NCBI GenBank assembly: GCA_903876665.1
Contig: CAIRAY010000096.1
Coordinates: forward strand, 1-40,048
Direction of reading: 5' to 3'
Length of the DNA stretch: 40,048 nucleotides
From: an uncultured Fibrobacterota bacterium
GTDB lineage: Bacteria > Fibrobacterota > Fibrobacteria > Fibrobacterales > Fibrobacteraceae
The position numbers and the translations under genes are program-made. This document shows positions 8,359 to 17,351 of the stretch, one piece after another (position 1 is the stretch's first letter; each line of letters opens with the position of its first letter). The notes beneath the pieces are model-generated. The model had not been told where the DNA came from, did no database searches, and saw only the letters and a program-made list of their open reading frames with translations.

Positions 8359-10443
8359 ATGAAGAAGAAATCATTCTATGTCACGACGCCCATCTACTAT
8401 GTGAATGATGCGCCCCACATTGGGCACGCCTATACCAGCACTCTGGCCGATGTTCTGACCCGTTTCCACAAGATGATCGGGGATGAAACCTTCTTCCTCA
8501 CCGGAACAGACGAGCATGGCCAGAAGGTGCAACAGGCTGCAGCTAAGCGCGGAGTGGACCCGCAGGAACATGTCGACACCTTCAATGTGCGCTTCAAAGA
8601 CCTTTGGAAACAAATGGGAATCGATTACGATTTCTTCATCCGCACCACCGACGAAGACCACAAGGTCTTTGTGCGGGAATGCCTGCAGAAGCTCTGGGAC
8701 AAAGGTGAAATCTATGCCAAGGAATACCAGGGCTGGTACTCCGTCGGTGAAGAGCGCTTCTTCAGCGAAGAAGAACTGGTGGATGGCAAAGACCCCATCA
8801 GTGGCCGTCCGGTCGAGTGGCTCATGGAGAAGAATTACTTCTTCCGCATGGGCAAATACCAGCAACAATTGATTTCTTACATCGAGAACAACCCCAATTG
8901 GATTCTGCCCGACTTCCGCAAAAACGAGGTCCTGGGATTTTTGCGCCAGCCCCTCAACGACCTGTGCATCAGTCGCCCTAAGGCTCGCCTGAGCTGGGGC
9001 ATACCCCTGCCCTTCGATCCGGATTTTGTGACCTATGTCTGGTTTGATGCCCTGATCAATTATGTAAGTGCCGTGCGCAACCGCAAACACGCAAGCGGTA
9101 CTCCGGTCTGGCCTGCGACCATGCACCTGATCGGCAAAGATATTCTGACAACCCATAGCATCTATTGGCCCACCATGCTCATGGCCCTCGAAATCGAGTT
9201 GCCCAAGCATCTTCTTGCCCACGGGTGGTGGATGAACGGTGGCGCCAAAATGAGCAAGTCCACGGGCAATGTGGTGAACCCAGCGCCCTATATGGAACAA
9301 TACGGCGTGGACACCTTCCGTTACTTCCTGATCCGCGAAATGGTGGTGGGCCTAGATTCCACCTTCAGCGACGACGCTTTTATCCGCCGTAGCAATTCAG
9401 ATTTGGCCAACGACTTGGGCAATGGCCTCAATCGCGTGCATCGCCTGGTGCTCACTAATTTCGAAGGCATCCTACCCAGTTGCAAAACCTGGGGTTCGGA
9501 GGAAGAAGAACTCAAGACCTTAGCCATCAAGGTGATCGCCCAAGTCATCGAATGGGTTCCCCAGGTCAAGCTTTCCCAGATTGTGGAAGAGATCATGACC
9601 CTGGTACGGGCTGTGAACCGCTATCTCGAAGTCAAGGCCCCCTGGAAGCTCGCCAAGGACGAATCCAAGCGCGACGAGTTCTCCACCGTGCTCTGGGTCA
9701 CCGCAGAGGCCCTACGCGTGGCCTTCACGCTCCTTTCGCCCGTCATTCCCTCCAAAGCACGCGAAGGCCTGGCCATGCTCGGCACATCCCTCCAGGGCGC
9801 AGGTGACCTCAAGTGGGGTATTCTACAAGGTGGCGAAGTCTTTAGCGTCGGCCCTGGTGGTCAAGGGCTCTTCCCCCGCATCGAAGTGGAAAAAATTCCC
9901 GGGGCGGAAAATACTGCCAGCGTGGCGAAGCCCCAGAACGCACAGCTGAAGCCACTCACCGCCGACCAGATCCCTGCAGCGGTGGATTTCCGCGTAGCCA
10001 AAATCCTGAGCGTAGAAAACCATCCCGATGCAGAATCCTTGTTTGTCCTGAAGGTGGATGCCGGCGAATCCGAGCCCCGGACTGTCTGTGCGGGTTTACG
10101 CAAGAGCTACACCGCAAGTGACCTTTTCGGCAAATCCGTGCTCCTGTTCGCAAACCTGAAACCAGCACCCCTGCGTGGCATCATGAGCCAGGGCATGCTT
10201 CTCGCCGGCGATGGCCTCGAAGGCAAAGCCGTACTCGTCGAGGTTGGTGACGCGAAAGTCGGAACCCGCGCAGAATTTTCCGGTCTAGCGCCCTTGGCGG
10301 AAACCAGGGAACTCAAACTCAAGGATTTTGAAAAGATCACCCTGAGCGTGGCCCATGGAAATGTTGTATGTAATACCATGAGCCTCAGTGTTACTGGAAA
10401 GCCAGTAACCTGCTCCGTTGCAGAAGGGGCCGGAGTTCACTGA
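8359..10443 (+). CDS. metG: Methionyl-tRNA synthetase with C-terminal tRNA-binding domain
   Basis: Charges tRNA-Met with methionine in the cytoplasm. The class I signatures are PHIGHAY (residues 19-25) and KMSKS (297-301), followed by an anticodon-binding helical domain and a Trbp111-like OB-fold tRNA-binding domain starting around residue 540 (AVDFRVAKILSVENHPDAES). The insert that holds a zinc knuckle in many MetRS reads GWYSVGEERFFSEEELVDGK, with no cysteines, so it is zinc-free. After the OB domain there is an extra tail of about 45 residues (from ELKLKDFEKITLSV). The frame is open back to 7939, but ATG 8359 is chosen because family homology begins there (KKKSFYVTTPIYYVNDAPH) and the upstream part runs through the tandem repeat and the pseudogene. 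No strong Shine-Dalgarno sequence is visible. Confidence 0.96.
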   Translation: MKKKSFYVTTPIYYVNDAPHIGHAYTSTLADVLTRFHKMIGDETFFLTGTDEHGQKVQQAAAKRGVDPQEHVDTFNVRFKDLWKQMGIDYDFFIRTTDEDHKVFVRECLQKLWDKGEIYAKEYQGWYSVGEERFFSEEELVDGKDPISGRPVEWLMEKNYFFRMGKYQQQLISYIENNPNWILPDFRKNEVLGFLRQPLNDLCISRPKARLSWGIPLPFDPDFVTYVWFDALINYVSAVRNRKHASGTPVWPATMHLIGKDILTTHSIYWPTMLMALEIELPKHLLAHGWWMNGGAKMSKSTGNVVNPAPYMEQYGVDTFRYFLIREMVVGLDSTFSDDAFIRRSNSDLANDLGNGLNRVHRLVLTNFEGILPSCKTWGSEEEELKTLAIKVIAQVIEWVPQVKLSQIVEEIMTLVRAVNRYLEVKAPWKLAKDESKRDEFSTVLWVTAEALRVAFTLLSPVIPSKAREGLAMLGTSLQGAGDLKWGILQGGEVFSVGPGGQGLFPRIEVEKIPGAENTASVAKPQNAQLKPLTADQIPAAVDFRVAKILSVENHPDAESLFVLKVDAGESEPRTVCAGLRKSYTASDLFGKSVLLFANLKPAPLRGIMSQGMLLAGDGLEGKAVLVEVGDAKVGTRAEFSGLAPLAETRELKLKDFEKITLSVAHGNVVCNTMSLSVTGKPVTCSVAEGAGVH

Positions 10444-10488
10444 ACAAAGAACCACCTGCATGGGCCGAAGGTTAAAACCGTAGCAGAT

Positions 10489-12018
10489 CTAAAATTCCTG
10501 TTGGTGTTTCCCTTTCCCCACAACCCGGCCCTTTAAATGCAGTACCCCACCGCGAGCAAATTGAGGATGTTTTGGGGCTACAATATGATACAACATCTGC
10601 TGGGTGAGACCACTGGTGTTGAATTCATAGGAATCAATTCCGTATACGTAACTTGGCAAGGTGCTGTCGAAGCCCACCAGGTGGGGCCATTGCCCAAGAG
10701 GGAGTTTGTGTGCTAAAAATTGGCGCGCAAGATCTGCCACCAGGTCATTGGCAAGTACCCATGCACTCACCTTCGGGTCAAGCAAAGCCTGTTTGAACAT
10801 GGGCTCAAGGAGCCTGGAAATGCGTTGATTCCTCGCCAAATCGAAGGCGCATTCCTTGAGGGGTACTAGCTCGTTTTCACTTTGTTTGGATGCACTCCAT
10901 CCACCGCAAATGGCAAACATGCGTTTCTGAGCGGGAAGGAGTTTGGCCCAATCGGTGGAGGCAATCACCTGGTCCCGAAAACTCCAGGCATGCAAATAGT
11001 TTTCATCTACCCAAGAGAGCAGCCTCCCCGACTCCTCCTCCAGCGCACTCCTTAGTCCGCGTTCGCGTTCCCGCGACCATTCACTCCCATGAAATGGAGA
11101 GATATACGCGACCTGCGTATGCCCCTGGGCCAGGAGAAACACCCCAACAGTACGCCCGGGCTCTTCACCATAGCCGACATCAAAAAATGCACTTCGATCC
11201 CGACGGGAAAATTGATGGGCCACTCCGGCCTGGGCGCCCGCTTCCAGCCAAACCGAAACGGGCATCCCTTCCCGCACCAGCGCTGCGAGGCAAACCCCCG
11301 CATCCCGGATATGCCATGTGGAGAATATGGTCCCCACCAATCCCTCCATCGCAGGAAGCCGAAGGTGTGTTTTTCCATTCAGCCAGACAAAATGCGGATG
11401 GTCGGTCCGGTCCTCATAACCGACAATCTGCAATTGGAGCCCCATGCGAAAGCATTCCCCCGAAAGGGAGCGCAGAAACTCCTGCTCACGCGAAGACTCG
11501 ATGCGGAGTTCTGTGTCTGTCGCCGAGCACACTAGGCGAACGACACGGGCCGCAACTTTTCGTTTTACCGAGGGCAAAGGCAAGCGCCAGTGTCGTCCCG
11601 AACGCTCTAGGAATTTCTGCGCTTGTAAGGAAGTCAATGCCTTGCGCATTGTGGGTGGGCTGACGTCATATTGCACACAAAGTTCCTTCAGGGAGGGAAA
11701 ATCGCGCAGGGCGGACAAGAGCCCACTTTGGCAGTCCGCGATTAACCGTTTGGCGATCGTTTCCCACATGGAACCTGGCTTGAGGGGAGACCTCACGAAC
11801 ACGGCAGGCAAAAATCCTGGTGGAAAATATCCGCTCCCCGTCTTGGCTGTGATATGCCCCTCGCTCACCATCGCCTGGAGAGCCAAGCGGACCGTACGAG
11901 TGGACATTTTTAAACATTGAGCCCACTCCCGCACCGAAGGAAGCGCATGCCCGGGATTTGCTTGCATCCATTTGACGATTTCCTGGGTAATTTCTGCCTG
12001 TCGGTACTTTTGACTCAT
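10489..12018 (-). CDS. GntR/LacI-like regulator with two winged-helix domains
   Basis: A 509-residue predicted transcription factor, probably controlling the divergent beta-glucanase gene. Residues about 5-68 form a GntR-type winged helix (ALPSVREWAQCLKMSTRTVR, then a wing GHITAKTGSGYF). A second similar domain lies at about 83-150 (FPSLKELCVQYDVSPPTMRK...LERSGRHW). The remainder resembles the LacI/PBP1 sugar-sensor fold (GLVGTIFSTWHIRDAG, GRTVGVFLLAQGHTQVAYIS, HLVGFDSTLPSYVYGID). Two DNA-binding heads in front of one sensor is unusual. On its own strand TATATT lies 6 bases upstream of the ATG, so the mRNA may be leaderless. A direct repeat sits just upstream. The DNA-binding call is firm; the ligand is unknown. 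Confidence 0.8.
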   Translation of the reverse strand: MSQKYRQAEITQEIVKWMQANPGHALPSVREWAQCLKMSTRTVRLALQAMVSEGHITAKTGSGYFPPGFLPAVFVRSPLKPGSMWETIAKRLIADCQSGLLSALRDFPSLKELCVQYDVSPPTMRKALTSLQAQKFLERSGRHWRLPLPSVKRKVAARVVRLVCSATDTELRIESSREQEFLRSLSGECFRMGLQLQIVGYEDRTDHPHFVWLNGKTHLRLPAMEGLVGTIFSTWHIRDAGVCLAALVREGMPVSVWLEAGAQAGVAHQFSRRDRSAFFDVGYGEEPGRTVGVFLLAQGHTQVAYISPFHGSEWSRERERGLRSALEEESGRLLSWVDENYLHAWSFRDQVIASTDWAKLLPAQKRMFAICGGWSASKQSENELVPLKECAFDLARNQRISRLLEPMFKQALLDPKVSAWVLANDLVADLARQFLAHKLPLGQWPHLVGFDSTLPSYVYGIDSYEFNTSGLTQQMLYHIVAPKHPQFARGGVLHLKGRVVGKGKHQQEF

Positions 12019-12028
12019 ACTTAGAATA

Positions 12029-12043
12029 TACTACGGTACTACG
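12029..12043. promoter_or_regulatory. Candidate operator: direct repeat TACTACG
   Basis: TACTACG occurs at 12029-12035 and again at 12037-12043, an 8-bp period. It lies in the 88-bp gap between the divergent regulator and beta-glucanase genes and abuts the regulator's TATATT -10 candidate (12025-12030, minus strand). Its position suits autoregulation or joint control of both genes. This is inference from position and symmetry only. Confidence 0.4.
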
Positions 12044-12106
12044 ATTTTCATTCATATTTCTCCTATTAAAGATATCCCAGACTTCCCTGGAGCTAGTTTT
12101 TGAGAT

Positions 12107-13036
12107 ATGAAAAAAACATTCGTAAAAAAATTCCTCTCCCTGGCCCTGTGCTCCTGTGGACTTGCCTCTGCAGCCACGTATTCTGGTGCCGAAGTATTCA
12201 CCTCCGAAACCTACCGCTACGGCCGCTTCGAAGCCCGCATGCAAATGGCTGCCGGGAGTGGAACGGTATCCTCCATGTTCCTCTACTACAACGACTCCTA
12301 CATGGGTGCTCCAGAACCTTGGCGCGAGGTCGATATTGAGATCCTGGGCAAAAATCCGAATCAGTTTCAATCCAACGTAATTACAGGCAACGCGGCTCAA
12401 AAGACCATGTCGGAACAGCTACATCCAGTTGCGGGGGGCACTAATACTCTTTTCCATACCTATGCCATGGAATGGACTCCGACCTACGTTTCCTGGCTCA
12501 TCGATGGGACCGAAGTCCGACGTAGCACGGATCAACAAGTCATCGACTTGCAGGACAAAGACGAAAACCTGCGATTCAATTTGTGGGCTTCTACTTCCAC
12601 AGGCTGGGTAGGAGCCTGGAACGATGCGATTCTTCCCATCCACCAGTACATCAACTGGGTGCGATACTCGAGCTACACACCGGGCGCAGGCCCCAACGGC
12701 TCCGATTTCACCCCCCAATGGAAGGATGACTTCGATTCCTTCGACTACGCCCGCTGGAGCACAGCAAATTGGACATTTAGCGGAAACCGTGTCACCTTTA
12801 GCGCCGACAACGTAACGGTCAAAGAGGGTATGATGATCCTGAGCATGACCGCAGATCCCGATTTGGGCCACACGGGAATTGTTCCCCAGGATATTGATGC
12901 GAGTCCAATTCTTCGTGCCGGTCGGCCCTTATCCCACATAGAAATTCAGCCCAACGCCATGAGAAAAGGGAACGGAATTCAATTCCGCTCCCTTGGTCAG
13001 GACAGCTGGCGCGATGCCAGCGGAAAAATCAAATAA
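12107..13036 (+). CDS. Secreted GH16 1,3-1,4-beta-glucanase (lichenase), circularly permuted
   Basis: Predicted to cleave mixed-linkage beta-glucan outside the cytoplasm. A signal peptide covers about residues 1-22 (cleavage near ASA). The active-site motif WREVDIEILG places the nucleophile at Glu74, Asp76 between, and the acid/base at Glu78. As in the Fibrobacter succinogenes lichenase, the order is permuted: the YSGAEVFTSETYRYGRFEARM and catalytic half comes first, and the half that opens ordinary Bacillus lichenases (DFTPQWKDDFDSFDYARWS..NWTFSGNRVTF) comes last, at about residues 203-250. The F. succinogenes enzyme has a serine-rich linker and basic tail after this point; here there is only a short non-repetitive end. 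It is divergent from a sugar-type regulator. Its 3' end overlaps the convergent PerM-like gene by 8 bp. Confidence 0.93.
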   Translation: MKKTFVKKFLSLALCSCGLASAATYSGAEVFTSETYRYGRFEARMQMAAGSGTVSSMFLYYNDSYMGAPEPWREVDIEILGKNPNQFQSNVITGNAAQKTMSEQLHPVAGGTNTLFHTYAMEWTPTYVSWLIDGTEVRRSTDQQVIDLQDKDENLRFNLWASTSTGWVGAWNDAILPIHQYINWVRYSSYTPGAGPNGSDFTPQWKDDFDSFDYARWSTANWTFSGNRVTFSADNVTVKEGMMILSMTADPDLGHTGIVPQDIDASPILRAGRPLSHIEIQPNAMRKGNGIQFRSLGQDSWRDASGKIK

Positions 13037-14081
13037 TCCGATAGGATTTCAGGCTTGAATAGAAGACAATAAATGTCTGTTTGGCCATGCCCAGGAGGGG
13101 TACCGTCAAGAACATTCCGGGAATTCCGGCCACGCTACCACCAAAAAGGATTCCCAGAATTACCACGAACGGAGGCAAGTCAAGGCTCTTGCCGACCGTC
13201 ATCGGGTAAATCGCAACATTGTCGATCATGTGGACTGTCAAGAACAGTACACCGACGCTCCACCAGGGCATGGTCGCCGAAGGATCCATCATCAAACTGA
13301 ACATACCGGGAATGGCTCCGATCAATGGGCCCACATAAGGCACCGCATTCATGAGGCCAGCAAATACACCGATCACGGCCCCACCCTTCACCCCCAGTAA
13401 AGTCATGCCAAGCCCGTAAAGGAATCCGTTGATCATGCAATCCAACGCCTGCCCCCGCATATAACCCCCAAGCTGGGAATTCACCCGGTTCAGGAGCATC
13501 AGGGTCATTTCGAAATAGCGGTTCGGTAAAAGCGAGATCACCCATTTTTTGATTTCCGCGCCTTCCACCAGGAAGAAGAATCCGATGATGGGCACAAAGA
13601 TGGCAATGCCCAGGGCGTGAGCCACGGCGGCCAAAATCTTGGGCACGGAATTCTGCAGAGCCTGGATCTTGTGGATAGCAGTTGTCCGAATCTCAGCTTC
13701 CGTCTCCGCAACCATGGCAGGGGAAAAATACTTGAGCGCCGTGGCACGGATTTGAGAAACGCGAGCTTCCACAATGGTCACATATTCCTGTTCGTGCAAG
13801 GTCACATCATGGGCTTGCTTTTGCAGCATGGGCACCAGGACCGCAACCAGACTCACCAGGCCTGCAAGTAAAACGCCAAAAAGCAACATGGATCCGGAAT
13901 GCCTGGACCACCCCCGCCGCTCGAGGAAATCTACCACGGGATCGGTCAAAAAGGCAAACAGAAAGCCCAAAACCAAGGGAAAAAACAAGGTGTAGGCCGC
14001 ATAAGCAACCAATCCCAAAATCCCGGTCATGACGATCCAATACAAAGACCGAATTCCGAGATGTTCTTTATTGAGCACCAT
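13029..14081 (-). CDS. AI-2E family transporter (PerM/TqsA-like membrane protein)
   Basis: A 350-residue polytopic inner-membrane protein of the AI-2E transporter/PerM family, whose members export autoinducer-2 or act as Na+/H+ antiporters; the substrate here cannot be told. Visible are an N-terminal helix pair (LYWIVMTGILGLVAYAAYTLFFPLVLGFLFAFL), a soluble middle section (about 85-160), and the conserved C-terminal hydrophobic block (GGAVIGVFAGLMNAVPYVGP, then DLPPFVVILGILFGGSVAGIPGMFLTVPLLG). ATG 14081 is preceded by GAGGTT at a good distance and is preferred over an earlier in-frame codon at 14141. The gene overlaps the end of the upstream cyclic-nucleotide-binding gene by 14 bp, so the two are probably translationally coupled. 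Confidence 0.87.
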   Translation of the reverse strand: MVLNKEHLGIRSLYWIVMTGILGLVAYAAYTLFFPLVLGFLFAFLTDPVVDFLERRGWSRHSGSMLLFGVLLAGLVSLVAVLVPMLQKQAHDVTLHEQEYVTIVEARVSQIRATALKYFSPAMVAETEAEIRTTAIHKIQALQNSVPKILAAVAHALGIAIFVPIIGFFFLVEGAEIKKWVISLLPNRYFEMTLMLLNRVNSQLGGYMRGQALDCMINGFLYGLGMTLLGVKGGAVIGVFAGLMNAVPYVGPLIGAIPGMFSLMMDPSATMPWWSVGVLFLTVHMIDNVAIYPMTVGKSLDLPPFVVILGILFGGSVAGIPGMFLTVPLLGMAKQTFIVFYSSLKSYRII

Positions 14082-14610
14082 TGGAACCTCGCAGTGTGAC
14101 AAGCTGGCCCTGGAACTCCATGAGCTTGACATTGGAATCACGCAAGCGATTGCCGAGCACGGTGGTCAAATTGAAAAGGACTTTGGTACCGATGGAGGGA
14201 TGCTTGTCGATCAGTTCCAGCAGATCGGGCTTGAAGAATCCATATAAAGTACTTTGTTCGGAACAGATCGCGCTAGCCGAACGGGGCTGACCATCCACCA
14301 GAGAAAGCTCCCCAAAAAACTGCCGGTCAAACAGGGTTGCATACAACACATCCGCACCGGAAGCCGATCGGCCCAAAATTTCTACACGTCCAGACTGCAC
14401 GATGTACATACCGTTTCCGGCCTCGCCTTCACGGAATATCAGCTCGTCCTTTTGGAACTCCCGCTGGTGCAAAATGGGCACAACAAATTTCAGCTCAAAA
14501 GCAGTTAGATCCTGAAATACCGGAATCTGCTTCAGAATCTCATGGAGGGAGCGGCGCTTTTCATCACCAATAAACAGCGTGGACCAAAGTGCGTGAAACA
14601 TCTTGTTCAT
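14068..14610 (-). CDS. Cyclic nucleotide-binding (CRP-like) domain protein without HTH
   Basis: About 180 residues. The cNMP-binding beta-roll spans roughly residues 25-140: LKQIPVFQDLTAFELKFV, FREGEAGNGMYIVQSGRVEIL, and the phosphate-binding-cassette region FFGELSLVDGQPRSASAIC, which contains the conserved G-E-L-S..R-S-A pattern. The C-terminal helix that follows carries no helix-turn-helix, so this is not a CRP/FNR regulator. ATG 14610 follows GAGG at about 6 bases and is preferred over an earlier in-frame codon at 14622. It is downstream of mutS on the same strand (49-bp gap) and overlaps the membrane-protein gene that follows. It may sense a nucleotide and act on that transporter, but this is inference. 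Confidence 0.83.
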   Translation of the reverse strand: MNKMFHALWSTLFIGDEKRRSLHEILKQIPVFQDLTAFELKFVVPILHQREFQKDELIFREGEAGNGMYIVQSGRVEILGRSASGADVLYATLFDRQFFGELSLVDGQPRSASAICSEQSTLYGFFKPDLLELIDKHPSIGTKVLFNLTTVLGNRLRDSNVKLMEFQGQLVTLRGSNGAQ

Positions 14611-14659
14611 TACAAACCTCAAAAACGAATTAATCCATTATCCGAAATAATAGTTCATT

Positions 14660-17266
14660 TCACAAGTGGAAATGTTCCTTAAGCTCTGTCAAAAAGGTCA
14701 AGGCCTGCAGAGGAGTCATCTGATCGGGCTTTACGGTCTTCAGCTCAGCCAGCAACAAGGAGGAATCCTCGTCGGGCGGGCCAAAGAGGTCGGTCTGGGG
14801 CTTTTGCTTGATGATTTCGCTCTGAGAGCGGTCCGATGGGTCGATTTGGTGTTTTTCGAGCCTTAAAAGGATTTTCCGGGCCCGACGCACCACCTCGGCT
14901 GGCAACCCGGCCATTTCCGCCACATGAATTCCATAGGAACTGTCGCAAGCACCCGGGCAAATTTTGTGCAAAAACAGCAGCCGCTTGCCTTCTTCCCGAA
15001 CGGTCACCTGGAAATTCCCGGCGTGGGGCAAAGTCTCGATCAGCCGGGTCAATTCATGATAGTGCGTAGCAAAAAGCGTCTTGGCGGCACGTTTGGGGTC
15101 GTCATGCAGAGTTTCTGTGATTGCCCAGGCGATGGAAAGCCCGTCGAAAGTAGAAGTGCCACGTCCGATTTCATCCAAAAGAACCAGGCTGCGCGGAGTG
15201 GCATTGCGCAAAATATTTGCGGTTTCAATCATCTCGACCATGAAGGTCGAAAGCCCCCGGGACAGCCGGTCTGAAGCCCCCACACGGGTAAAGATTCGGT
15301 CAACTACCCCAATGCGGGCGGACGTCGCAGGAACAAAAGAGCCCACCTGAGCCATGAGCACGATCAAGCCGGTCTGGCGCAAATAGGTGGACTTACCCGC
15401 CATATTGGGCCCAGTAATGAGCATCAGACGGGTCCCGTGCTGACTCAAATCCACATCGTTGGGAATAAATTGCAGATCCGGATTGACCGCGGTGATCACC
15501 GGATGGGAGCCACCCCGAATGTCGAGATGGTCGCCCTCGGTCACCTGAGGACGCACATATCCGCGTTTGCGGGCGGCGATGGCAAGGCTATACAGGGCAT
15601 CGATTTCAGCCACGGCATCCCCAGCAAATTGCAATTCCGCCCTCCAGGAATTCACCTCGTCGCGCAACGCGCAAAACACTCGATATTCTTTGTCATGAAT
15701 TCGCGATTCGGCATTCATGATCAGGGCTTCGCATTCCTTCATTTCGGGGGTAATGTAACGTTCCCCGTTGGAAATCGTCTGCTTGCGAATGTATTCAGGA
15801 GGAACCTTGGCCAAATGCAGGCTAGTCACTTCCAGGAAATACCCGAAGACTTTGTTGAATCCAACCTTAAGGCTAGAGATTCCCAGGCGTTCACGCTCCC
15901 GAGATTCCAAGTTGGCAATCCACTCACGGGATTCACGGATCTCCTCGTTCAGCGCGTCCAGCTCCGGGTCGGCTCCTCCTCGAATCATTCCACCTTCGCG
16001 CACGGTCATGGGAAGGTCTTCGAGCAGCGCGCCCAGAATTTGCTCGCCCCGGCCTTCCACTGCACACAATGTCGTGCCCATCGCTTGCAGACGGGGGCTT
16101 TGCAGTCCCCTGGCCACGCGGCCTACGGCGGTCGCCCGCACGAGCGACTTCCCTAGCCCTTGCAGGTCTCGTGCATTGGCGCGCCCGCTACCGACACGAC
16201 CCAAAAGACGTTCCATATCCTGAATTTCACGCAGGCATTGCTTGAGTTCCTCGAGGGCCAGAACCTCGGCGACAAGCTCGGCTACACAGCCCTGCCGCGA
16301 ATCAATGCGCTGGACCGAAACCAGCGGGTGCCCAATCCATTCGCGCAGCTTGCGCCCACCCATGGCGGTCACGGTAAAATCAAGGACTGCAAACAATGTG
16401 CTTGAGCGGTCCTCGGAATTCAAGGGCCTCAGCAATTCCAAATTGCGCAAGGTGGCCGGATCCAAAGTCATGGAATCACCCAGACTGATGACCTCAAGCC
16501 GAGTGATGTGATCCAAAGCGGATTTTTTCTGGTCGAGGACATAGGCCAGGGCAGCGCCACCTGCACGGAGCTCCCCCACCCGACCATCGAGCCCAAGGCC
16601 TTCCAGGGATTCCACCCGGAAGTGTTTCAGCATTAGGACTTGGCAAAATTTTTCTTCAAAATTCGAAGATGCAATTTCAGTAAGCAAGACCGCTTCGCTA
16701 TCCAGATATTCCTTGACCCCGGCAGTCATCACCAGACCCTGGGGCCACAAGATTTCCCGAGGAAGCCTGCGGAAAAGTTCGCTTTCCAGATCGACCAAGC
16801 TTGCGCTGGCTACATAGAAGTGTCCGGTAGTCACATCCAGCATGGCCAAAGACCAGGAATCCTTCGCCGAAGCCGCAGGCAGAAGGGCGCAGAGGTAGCT
16901 GGGCTCCTTGGCTTCCAGATTAGAATCACTCATGGCAGTGCCTGCGGAAATCACTTCCACCACGGCCCGCTTGACGATCCCTTTGGCCAGTTTAGGATCT
17001 TCGATTTGCTCACAAATGGCCACGCGGTAACCCGCGGTAATCATCTTGGGCACATAACGCTCGGCGGCGTGGTACGGAAAACCACACAGAGGTGTCGCTC
17101 CAGCGGATCCGTTATTGCGGGAGGTCAAGGTGATTCCCAAAACTTTGGATGCAATAACCGCATCATCCTCGAACAATTCGTAGAAATCACCCATGCGAAA
17201 AAACAGCACGCAATTGGGGTGCTGGGATTTTACATCGTAATATTGGAGCATCAGCGGAGTTGTCAT
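14660..17266 (-). CDS. mutS: DNA mismatch repair protein MutS
   Basis: Recognises base mismatches and small loops and starts repair with MutL. The N-terminal mismatch-binding domain has the Phe-x-Glu clamp context (CVLFFRMGDFYELFEDDA, about 19-36). Later come the connector/lever domains, the clamp (KVGFNKVFGYFLEVT), Walker A GPNMAGKST (about 618-626), and Walker B DEIGRGTSTFDG (about 695-706). A helix-turn-helix dimer region with HVAEMAGLP follows. The 868 residues are normal for MutS1. It lies between scpB (upstream, 85 bp, with a REP-like hairpin in the gap) and the cNMP-domain gene. No mutL is in the window. Confidence 0.98.
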   Translation of the reverse strand: MTTPLMLQYYDVKSQHPNCVLFFRMGDFYELFEDDAVIASKVLGITLTSRNNGSAGATPLCGFPYHAAERYVPKMITAGYRVAICEQIEDPKLAKGIVKRAVVEVISAGTAMSDSNLEAKEPSYLCALLPAASAKDSWSLAMLDVTTGHFYVASASLVDLESELFRRLPREILWPQGLVMTAGVKEYLDSEAVLLTEIASSNFEEKFCQVLMLKHFRVESLEGLGLDGRVGELRAGGAALAYVLDQKKSALDHITRLEVISLGDSMTLDPATLRNLELLRPLNSEDRSSTLFAVLDFTVTAMGGRKLREWIGHPLVSVQRIDSRQGCVAELVAEVLALEELKQCLREIQDMERLLGRVGSGRANARDLQGLGKSLVRATAVGRVARGLQSPRLQAMGTTLCAVEGRGEQILGALLEDLPMTVREGGMIRGGADPELDALNEEIRESREWIANLESRERERLGISSLKVGFNKVFGYFLEVTSLHLAKVPPEYIRKQTISNGERYITPEMKECEALIMNAESRIHDKEYRVFCALRDEVNSWRAELQFAGDAVAEIDALYSLAIAARKRGYVRPQVTEGDHLDIRGGSHPVITAVNPDLQFIPNDVDLSQHGTRLMLITGPNMAGKSTYLRQTGLIVLMAQVGSFVPATSARIGVVDRIFTRVGASDRLSRGLSTFMVEMIETANILRNATPRSLVLLDEIGRGTSTFDGLSIAWAITETLHDDPKRAAKTLFATHYHELTRLIETLPHAGNFQVTVREEGKRLLFLHKICPGACDSSYGIHVAEMAGLPAEVVRRARKILLRLEKHQIDPSDRSQSEIIKQKPQTDLFGPPDEDSSLLLAELKTVKPDQMTPLQALTFLTELKEHFHL

Positions 17267-17283
17267 AGCCAGGATTCCTCCGT

Positions 17284-17305
17284 GTCACCCCCGCTCGGAC
17301 GGGGG
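17284..17305. repeat. Single REP-like hairpin between scpB and mutS
   Basis: GTCACCCCCG followed by a perfect small stem, CCCCCG (17288-17293) / CGGGGG (17300-17305), with loop CTCGGA. The sequence shares the GTCACCC start and G-rich right arm of the paired element at 4047-4116. It sits about 18 bases upstream of the mutS start, in the leader if the operon is read from scpB, where it could lower mutS translation or expression. Confidence 0.55.
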
Positions 17306-17351
17306 CCTAGGACGAAAGGTTACATTCGAATTTTTATTCCACCCATTCAAC

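Noticed and set aside
8371..9300. Long minus-strand open frame inside metG
   Set aside because: It is antisense to a clearly conserved gene and its translation is a codon-bias shadow without recognisable domains.
10890..11663. Plus-strand open frame opposite the GntR/LacI-like regulator
   Set aside because: It is antisense to the regulator, with Pro/Arg/His-rich shadow composition.
15437..16156. Plus-strand open frame inside mutS
   Set aside because: Antisense shadow of a conserved gene with no independent evidence.
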